From Micropterix aruncella (Eukaryota; Arthropoda; Insecta; Lepidoptera; Micropterigidae), in contig OX155952.1 in NCBI GenBank assembly GCA_944548615.1, forward strand, positions 29,289,458 to 29,353,457: a DNA stretch of 64,000 nucleotides, written 5' to 3'. Shown here piece by piece: positions 56,340-64,000 of the stretch. The notes under the pieces were generated by a model. The model saw nothing but the letters and a program-made list of their open reading frames with translations, was not told the origin of the DNA and ran no database searches. The position numbers and the translations under genes were made by a program. How positions within the stretch are numbered: position 1 is the first letter of the stretch; every line of letters begins with the position of its first letter.

Positions 56340-57360
56340 TATTATTGCTTTTTTATTTTATGTATTGTTCGGTTTAGTTATCGACAAATAGCAAAATACA
56401 TGATATGTAGAAGAATCTTTTAACACTTTGGACTCGTGCGAACACTTTGGACTACGGGCGATTCCTCCCGGACGCTACCTAAGGAAGATCATTCATTCAA
56501 CCGTGATCGTTTTGATCATTCATTCAACCGTGTGGTGAAGGAGACTTAGGAACGATACAGCCACTGTCTAACTAAGTCAACATGCCCGTGAGATTGTAAC
56601 GCTTGGCCGCGAGGCACTGGGAAGAGACCACAGCGGGCAGCTCTAGCTCTCACTACCGGTTGTGGCCGGACCGGATAATTAATATAAATAGGTAGTAAGA
56701 GAGTTATTTACTTTTTTGACACATTTATTGTGTAAAACATAAAATTACCAAAGACGATTAGTAAGTATGTGAGTGGATATATTATCTATACTAATATTAT
56801 AAAGAGGTAAAGTTTGTGACGTTGTAGGAAGTAATCTCTGGATTGACTAAACCGATTTTGAAAATTCTTTTACAAATAGAAAGCCACGTTATTTGTAAGT
56901 GTCATAGGCTATATATTAATCCGAAAACTAAAAAGACTTTTTCGTGGTAGTCGGATTTGCAAAGTAAGTCGGAGAATAAGCGATCGAACGAAAACGTTTC
57001 TAACTAACGCTGCCTTAACGATGAGAGATATATGATTAAGTTCTAGAGAAAAGTTGTAGAGCTTAATAATGCCTACAAAAAAGTCAGCGACAGCATATGT
57101 CTAACTTTTATATTTGTCACAAAAAGTAGTATTTTGTATTAAAAAAATAATTTAATCGTTAGGTCATGTTTATTGGTCATATTATCAACCATTATGAATT
57201 CTTATCAAAATAAGTAAATTTATCGTCTCAAGTGTTTAAAACAAAAGATTTTTCCTTTTACTGCATATAATTTCCCTTTTACTGCATAAATAGTTAGATA
57301 CGCTCACAAATAAGACACTCACAAGAAGACCTCACAAATAACGGTATTATAGTCAAATTG
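56340..57360. other. Intergenic, no gene seen
   Basis: A short direct repeat of GATCATTCATTCAACCGTG occurs twice at about 56,488-56,530. Otherwise ordinary AT-rich sequence. Confidence 0.35.
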
Positions 57361-57365
57361 GCATG

Positions 57366-57660
57366 CAAATATTTTATTTATTTTATTTTATTTTATTTTA
57401 TTTTATTTTATTAATTTTAGGAATCTTACAGCTAGGTATACGGTTATTACAAATTAATATTACAATTAATTAAAAATGTATGAATAGATATATAAAAGGG
57501 GGAGAAAAAAAAGAAAAACAAGTAGACTAAGAAAAAACTAAACAAAGTAGAACAAAGGATTAGCCAAAGAAGGCGTCAGCCAGTAACTTCTTGAGCTGCT
57601 ATACATACATATGCACTAAAAATATAACCCTTCTTTTGGCAGTCTGGAAATAAATCATAG
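57366..57660 (-). repeat. (ATTTT)n array and probable LINE 3' tail
   Basis: Eight or so ATTTT units at 57,370-57,412 are followed on the high side by TAGGAATCTTACAGC and AT-rich sequence. A minus-strand LINE tail ending in an A-rich pentamer array is the simplest reading. No coding part is seen. Confidence 0.4.
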
Positions 57661-58005
57661 CACTCAGTACTAACCGAAGCACCCTCATAATTTCATCGCA
57701 GGTAAAAAGTTTTACCGCCCAACGAAGTGGGTACGGGTCAGCCATAATATATTGTCTAAATTTATTTTATTTTCTTCATTGCAATTCACATAGTTATGAA
57801 AAATATATGATATACCAAGTACGTAATAACTAATTTAAAATGATTATGGTATTATTTTGACTGCATGGCATGTTCAGTTACGTGATACTAAACTACTATA
57901 AATGTAATATATTCAAAAATGTGGCTTTGAGAGATATGTGTAATTGTTTAGGCTACGCGCAGATTGCAACCCCCCCCCCCCCTTCCCCCTCCTGGGTACA
58001 CTCTA

Positions 58006-58103
58006 GTCCTTGGGTACCAAAGAAGAGTGTAGAAACAGTGACAACTCTCTGTTGGTCTAACCCTCCACCTGTCTTTATGTCGTCGTCGATTATCTCGGCC
58101 AAG
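58006..58103 (+). other. Possible internal exon
   Basis: A strong pyrimidine tract (C-run then CTTCCCCCTCC) and CTCTAG precede 98 bp that is open in one frame and ends in AAG|GTAAAC. No homology is recognised and no neighbouring exon was found. Weak support only. Confidence 0.15.
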
Positions 58104-58808
58104 GTAAACAAATATAGAAAATAAATTTGAAATAGTCTTAGAACTTGCTTCCTCGCAAATTCAAATATCTAGTCAAATAGCAAAAAAGAAAAATGGTTAT
58201 TAAGAGGAGCCATTGATGAGCCAAAGGAGGTCGTTTTGCACGGTGGCTATACATAAATACCATAAAATGCCTTTGCCTGTTAGGTGATTGTGAAGTTGGT
58301 TTCAAGATTTTTTATTCAGATTTACCAAATTAAATTTCTTAAGTATGGATTTTCTTCCTTTCTTGTCTTTCAAAATATAAATACCTACGTATAAAGTATC
58401 CTTCTCTAGACATTTGATTTCGAATTGAGTCGAACCGATTATTTTGCCTTTCACTTTCACTTTCACTTTTACACCCGCTACAAAATTATACCTGCGATGC
58501 CCCGTTGATGACACTATAAAAATACCACCCTACTTTTTTATAGTAGGGTGATTTTATGTTTCGGTGAACTATAACCTGAGTTTCGTCACTTAGCTCCGTA
58601 TCTTCTCGGTCTTTGTCCCCCGCAATTGTGTGGAGCAACAGTCGCAGCTCAAATCGAAATTAGTGAACAACATTTCGGCAGACAGACCTCAGAATTCCCT
58701 CAATTCTGCGTTGTTTCCATCATTTCAGTTTTTTATTCTATTAGATGGAGTGTGTACATAGTCGGATTGAAGTCCCTAAAGTTAGAAACCTAATATATTA
58801 TTGGAGGT

Positions 58809-59212
58809 AAGTCAGTCGAAAATTTGCTCTTTTATGTTAATTTTCAATATATTTTAAGTTATTTTCAATATAAGTAAAATATTTTTTATTACTACGGAAC
58901 CTCAACTAGAGTTGTCGACTGCAGCGGGCGAGCCCGTCACCTCAGGAAGTTTTAACGATTAGTCGTTCTATATCCCTGGAGTGAGCGCAGAAGACATAGG
59001 ACAAAAACAGTCCACCGTCTAGCTCCGCCACAAACCCGTAAGAGGCCAACGCCTTAACCGCGAGATAGCCAGAAGTGTTACCCAGCGGGCTTACACTCAC
59101 GCCCTTACTTTGTCAGTCAGTCAGACGAAAATTTGCTCTTTTATGTTAATTTTCAATAATTTTTTTAATATATGTAAAATATCTTTTTTTACTACGGAAT
59201 CTTAATTGAAGT
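58809..59212. repeat. 105-bp direct repeats flanking a GC-rich repeat fragment
   Basis: 58,809-58,914 and about 59,112-59,212 are copies sharing CGAAAATTTGCTCTTTTATG, TTAATTTTCAATA and ACTACGGAA(C/T)CT(C/T)AA. Between them lies a reversed 200-bp end fragment of the GC-rich 650-bp family (58,918-59,112, copy G). Confidence 0.65.
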
Positions 59213-59907
59213 AGATTATTTCTATGTCTTTCATATTAAAATGAATACTAACTAATTACTCTGATTGGAAAGTCAAAATATCCGGGATCCCGAACCCTGT
59301 TTTTCAAGGTGTCCCAGGTAATACTTAACTCTCCGTGCATACATGGCAGTTTCCTATATAAAATTGTGCCCAAATCTTGCCCACTTATAAGAAAGAAAAT
59401 GATAGAATTTTATATGTAGATCCCCAAAATACACTACCATACCGAGCGAAAGAGACCGTTTCTTATCCTCGCAACAGATAAAAGATGTAAATATATAGAA
59501 GAACATACTAGAGCGGCAAATGTGTAAATCAACATTTAAGGATTTCAGAAAAGTCAACGTTAACATTATGAAATACCTTTTGAAATGAAACATTATTTTT
59601 GTTATATCTGCAGGTTGTCTTATTTATATTTTCTATATTTTCTTTCATAGCTTCAAATAACGCATTTTCGGAGAAAAAGACTCCATTTTAATGCCTACGC
59701 CTGAGGGAAACGTGATAAAATTACACCCAAATTTGGCAAATGGGTAATATCGCGAATATGGCGGGAGTTAATAAATAATTCCGTCGACGTTCGCGTTCTA
59801 AAGATCGCTCAGATGCACGTTAAATATTGAGTAGTGCCAGGCGCGTGCAATTTTACGTCGATTCAGAGTCGATTAGCCAACAATCGAATGCGTTATACTC
59901 GGACTTT

Positions 59908-60462
59908 GTAGCACTCGAGGTTTCGGAGATGTTGCAACCGCTGTTGTCCAGGGTAGACTGAAGTACTGTCAATCGTCATCCGTTGTTCTGCGGGTAGGAG
60001 GCAAACTGCTGCTGCTACCTCAAAGGTAGGTATAACGGCGAGTGCGGCAAGCGTGAATATTAAAAATTCGCCGTGCACACAACACTCAGTGTACCTTGTG
60101 TTACGTCCCCACGCTTGGCAATGACCTTTGAATAAATTTTTAAAAGACAGTTCCCCGTAGTAGAGAGTTTGTAACCGTCGTTTCTATTGATATTCGGCGT
60201 TCTTCTTATTTCAATGGCTTTTCGGATCATTCGGGAGAGGTAAAATTGTTCTTTGAATAGCATAATGGGATTTTGAAACAACACCCAGTGGTAAATTCCT
60301 AACCTAACCAATATGTGTTCGTATTCACCACCCCACCGTTACAACCGTTACATCGTTACACCGTTACTTTAACCACAGAACAACGGATAGCGATTGACGG
60401 TACTTCAGTCTACCCTGAAAAACGCGGTAGCAACATCACCGAAACGTCGGGTGCTACAAACT
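59908..60462. repeat. 85-bp inverted repeat with GAAACGTCGGG-type core
   Basis: 59,908-59,995 and 60,377-60,462 are inverted copies, both containing CAGGGTAGACTGAAGTAC or its complement and the GATTGACGGT-like and CAACGGAT-like blocks. The right copy continues into the ACGCGGTAAATCG and GTCAAACAACCGCG tail shared with 39,088 and 40,925. The enclosed 380 bp has no recognised gene. Confidence 0.55.
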
Positions 60463-60539
60463 ACACGCGGTAAATCGTTTTATCCTATTTATATCGTCAA
60501 ACAACCGCGATTGTCTTTGATTTCAAAGTCGAATGTATC

Positions 60540-61500
60540 GATTGTGACGGCATACTATCAAATTTACGATTATAATCACGTCTTTGAATAACGTCGATGA
60601 TGACATCGTACAGGTATATTAGTATATGTATTCATGTATTCAGCTGAAGCTTATAATGTTGCTTTTACATAAAATTTATGCTCAATTATTTTCAATGGAA
60701 AAATGTGGATTAGGAAAAATGTTTATTTTTAACGTGTTGAAACGACTATTTTTTAAAAATCTATTCAATAATTATTATCTTCTATACGCGAACCAAATTA
60801 CACCAGTCTTCTTCAAATCAGACTTCAAAGAACCGAACTAACGACCGATCTAAATTAGTGGGCTTTGAGTCGGCCCTAAGACCGACCTTCTAGCCTACGT
60901 CGATTAAAATTAAAAAGTCGATTTAGAAATCAACCAAAAAAGTCGTTCCCAAAAGTCGACTTTTAAAATCGATCCTATCACCAACCCTGTTTTCCACATG
61001 TATCATGGCGAAACCGGCATTGCCTTTTACGCCGTGTCGCATGCCGATATGAATATAATCGTTCCCTATGGCGTCATTAGACACAGCGTTCGCGATTCGA
61101 ATTTTAAACAGCGATTCGCTATAAAGCCTTTAGCTGCTGGCGCCATGCTTTGCAAGCACGCGCCATGTTGTTAATTCAGCGCAGCCATTTTAGTTCTAAC
61201 GCCATTTTATTTTCAGAATAAAGTCTGATTGATATTACAATATTTACTAGAGGAAAGTCATCGCATTTGTTATTTTTTCGCACTGGCCTCTTGATTAGTT
61301 TAAATTTTAAAGACATTTTAATTGAAAGCAATTTTATTTTACTTTCAAAATCAGCAAAAATGATGCAAGGAGAATCATGCAAACCTTTGATTACAGAATT
61401 ACATATTTGCACTGTATGTGACACTGTATTTTTATTCTTAGATGTTATGTGAATTCTACAAGAAAAATCAAGCATATGTATTATATATTGTTGACATGTT
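60540..61500. other. Intergenic, no gene seen
   Basis: AT-rich. AAAAAGTCGA-type local repeats lie at about 60,910-60,970 and GCGCCATG-type repeats at 61,140-61,165. ORFs on both strands at 61,176-61,475 are not supported. Confidence 0.3.
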
Positions 61501-61510
61501 GCATTGGTTT

Positions 61511-62011
61511 ACACTCCGTTCGACACGTTGTAGAATCTTCAGTTGAGTGCGCTGTAATGCGATCACGCGTCGATTGAAAGCAGCAGACAGGCCTCGGAGG
61601 CTTCTTCGTCATCAGGTAGCGGATGGTGGATGAGTGCAGACGTGTTTAGGCACGAGATGGATGGAAAGTCTGATTGATTACATTTTGAAAATATACATAT
61701 ATGGATAAACACATAAACCACGAAATTTTTTTGATTAAAAAACCGTAATAAAAATAATTATAAATACAATAGTTCACTTTCTGTAATGGCAGTCGAGTTT
61801 TTTATTCTTTTAAATATATTTACTTGTTCAGAAAAACAAGTTTCTATCCTTGTAGTACACACAGTTTTCAAACTACACTCCGTTCGACACGTTGTAGAAT
61901 CTTCAGTTGATTGCGCTGTAATGCGATCACGCGTCGATTGAAGGCAGCAGACAGGCCTCGGAGGCTTCCTCGTCATCAGGCAGCGGATGATGGATGACTG
62001 CAGGCGTGTCC
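61511..62011 (+). repeat. Two 140-bp direct repeats around a MITE half
   Basis: 61,511-61,650 and 61,874-62,011 both read ACACTCCGTTCGACACGTTG, then the GCTGTAATGCGATCACGCGT block, AGACAGGCCTCGGAGGCTTC and CGTCATCAGG. Between them, 61,664-61,805 is the right half of an ACACGACTGCC-family MITE (CTTTCTGTAATGGCAGTCG). Confidence 0.65.
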
Positions 62012-62274
62012 ACCGCATTCCTCATTCGCGGCTCGCTCCCCTCACAATAATATCTCCAGCGTACATCTCGAGCCGCTTGATTGATGGAAGACGAGCGCGA
62101 CATTTGCTCTGGCACTTGATTACGTATCCCCGCCTGCCTCGATTCAATAAATCTCTCGGGATACTTAAGCGTCTGGGACAACCTTAAGGCGTTTTATCGA
62201 TGCTGACGTTTCGAGAGTAATTCGTTTTGGCAGAAGCATAAAATCCAACATTCAAAAACGGGAACCCAAATAAG

Positions 62275-62565
62275 TTAATAATAAAAACACATAAAATCAA
62301 GCTTTAATAAAATGCTCTGTCCCCAACCAAACCTGGGTGCAAAGGCCATGTCATAGTAAAACTTAGTACGGGTTTCTGTGCTGCTTACCATTTCCCCTTG
62401 TCGGGAGCCAACCCTGGGTGTAGCAACCATGTCATAGTGAAATCTAGAACAGGCTATCATAATTGAATACGTATACAACATTGTGTGTCTGTGATGTTGA
62501 CCGTGGAAGAGTATCCTCGTTGGGAGCCGAACCTGGGTTGAACCTGGGTAAAAATGCATTGTCAT
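62275..62565. repeat. Three imperfect ~100-bp tandem units
   Basis: Each unit contains a variant of GGGAGCC(A/G)A(A/C)CCTGGGT, then a short spacer and a CATGTCATAGT(A/G)AAA-like block. Units are at about 62,320, 62,400 and 62,520. Non-coding. Confidence 0.45.
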
Positions 62566-62780
62566 CGGAACTGAACTAACATGTAGAATTTCAACTTCAT
62601 AGAGGAAGTGGTTTTAGTTCAGCTTGCAAGAGTTGACCTAAACAAACTAACTAACAAACATTGCAAGGTGTATAAAAGCTTGTAAAAAATATATTTATTC
62701 TACTAGTTTATGTCTCGCTGTGATCAGATCTGCCCTCCTTTACTGTTGACGTAAAAACGCTCAAATAAGCGTCAGTTTTT

Positions 62781-62830
62781 ACAATAGAATAGAATAACTT
62801 TATTGTGCTAAAAATAACACTACATATTGA
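62781..62830 (-). repeat. Retroelement 3' tail
   Basis: AATAGAATAGAATAACTTTATTG on the plus strand is the complement of a CAATAAAGTTATTC tail with pentamer repeats, typical of a minus-strand LINE or SINE end. The body is not recognised. Confidence 0.35.
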
Positions 62831-63123
62831 ATATCTCACTGGTTTTAAAATATATAATTTATAAAAAAGCTTGTATTAACTACTTGTTATTTACAGTAGC
62901 TTGTATACTACTACCTATAGTAAATTATGACTTGCCCATGAGTGGTAAATTGGCCAATTGGAAACGAATGTAATGTAAAAATAATATTAGGGCCATTTCC
63001 AGACTGAAGTAAGTCTGTTAGGCTGTGTCTGTGTGTGTGTGTGTCTGTGTATTCCTCTACAATAGCGCCTACACGCTTCATCCGATTGAGTTGAAATTTG
63101 CATGCAGGCATCATTCAGTCATG

Positions 63124-63225
63124 GCAAGAGTTGAAAAGATTGTAGTTGAAATCGGTCCACCAGAGGGCGCACTAGTCATACTTCAATCTCGAAATATTGC
63201 AGTTAGGGACTTGAAATTCGGTACA
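63124..63225 (+). repeat. Dispersed repeat with a CCACCAGAGGGCGC core
   Basis: Counterpart of 436-545. This copy preserves a perfect CCACCAGAGGGCGC, which matches the CTCF core consensus; the copy at 436 has it mutated (CCACCAGGAGACAC). A (GT)n tract at 63,026-63,048 precedes it. Confidence 0.5.
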
Positions 63226-63399
63226 TCGATGCATCGTTGGACCGACATTTTATTCGGAATATCTCGTAACAAGCGATGCAAAAACATGAAATGCCGCCGT
63301 ATTTAAGGAAAGACTACATCATTTTTGGAAAAATACTATTTTAATACCACGGAAATAATACAAAATACTAAAATATGCCACTTTCGCTATGATAATCAC

Positions 63400-64000
63400 T
63401 TGACACAATCGTGTGTGTGTGGGGGGGAGGGGGGGGGGGGGTAGAGGAGGTTGGCGGATGTCGAGGTGGAGGGGGAGTTTGCGGAGGGGGGTTGAGGGGT
63501 TTGAATTGCATTTTTTTTTAACTTATCGTACAGTAGACATCGAAGTAATAAAGTAAAATTTTAAATAAACTAATACTAATATGAAATTGCTGTTAACAAA
63601 TTAATAAGTTGTGTTAGGGTTACAATAAACCACATTTTACTATTTTTGGCCAGGGTCAAAAAGGTCAATAAAGGACAGGATACGTTAAAGGTAGGTTAGT
63701 GGCTGTGTGACAGTAAATGTTTCTTCAACAACTTTCTGTCAAAGTAATTTCAAACTTCAATACCTCGGCTAAAAATTGCCTTATTATCTACCGCCTGATT
63801 GGTCTCGTTTTAAATAGCAAGGATAAAAGTTTGTGACGGCACCACTCTGGTATTCGTGGCGGCCGGAACGTCGCGAACTGCGCACAGAACCATCGATATT
63901 CGACTTTCCGGATTTGACACGTATGCATAAACGGGATCGCTATCATTTCACCAGAGTTTTATTATGCGATCCGATTGAAACAAGTACTTTTTTTAAAGAA
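63400..64000. other. Right edge of window, no gene seen
   Basis: A GTGTGTG run and G-rich purine tract occupy 63,408-63,500, then AT-rich sequence. The last 150 bp are less AT-rich and may approach a gene, but no start or splice site is supported. Confidence 0.3.

Noticed and set aside
61600..61620. TCATCAG (complement of CTGATGA) near repeats, as a hammerhead ribozyme core
   Set aside because: No GAAA box at the required spacing and no stems I and III that pair; the GAAAC cores at 39,130, 40,950 and 60,440 likewise lack a CUGANGA upstream.
63026..63048. CRISPR-like or other spaced repeat arrays
   Set aside because: Only simple GT microsatellite and dispersed eukaryotic repeats are present; there are no regularly spaced identical repeats with unique spacers.

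Overview
This is eukaryotic, almost certainly insect, genomic DNA. The evidence is AT-rich non-coding sequence with spliced genes, TTAGG-type tracts, a cluster of insect-type small heat-shock proteins, and many insect transposable-element families (R1-type, RTE-type and REL-endonuclease LINEs, a tRNA-derived SINE, PIF/Harbinger with MADF partner genes, Tc1 and hAT-like elements, foldback MITEs). I could not resolve the order of insect from the sequence alone.

Layout. Positions 1-1,700 hold an edge ORF, repeat fragments and a short spliced gene for a probable secreted peptide (minus strand, own TATA box). PIGU, a GPI-transamidase subunit, occupies 2,004-10,676 on the minus strand in three exons; the reading frame is complete and both introns have consensus splice sites. 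Intron 1 holds a PIF/Harbinger-type element (6,243-8,318, TTA duplications) that is itself interrupted by a 5'-truncated REL-endonuclease LINE. From 11,100 to 28,000 lie four plus-strand intronless small heat-shock protein genes with heat-shock elements, a fixed motif-TATA core promoter and extensive duplicated flanks. The cluster is riddled with foldback MITEs and nested insertions. One MITE sits inside the promoter of gene 1, and about 2.6 kb has split the promoter of gene 4.

From 28,000 to 45,300 I see no convincing host gene. The stretch holds GC-rich ~650-bp repeats, a Tc1-type transposase pseudogene, LINE tails, a hAT-like MITE with an 8-bp duplication, a SINE nested in a MITE, and minisatellites. 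A full-length PIF/Harbinger transposon (45,364-49,996, 34-bp inverted repeats, TTA duplications) carries two spliced genes on opposite strands, each with an exon inside the other's intron. The transposase has a one-base frameshift and the MADF gene an in-frame stop, so this copy looks recently inactivated.

Positions 50,000-64,000 are again repeat-dominated: foldback MITEs, a local tandem duplication, a GC-rich repeat complex containing an R1-clade LINE fragment, direct-repeat-flanked fragments and LINE tails.

The host-gene content is therefore PIGU, four sHSPs and a putative secreted peptide; most of the rest is layered mobile DNA. The most interesting biology is the interleaved gene pair of the Harbinger element and the repeated invasion of heat-shock promoters.
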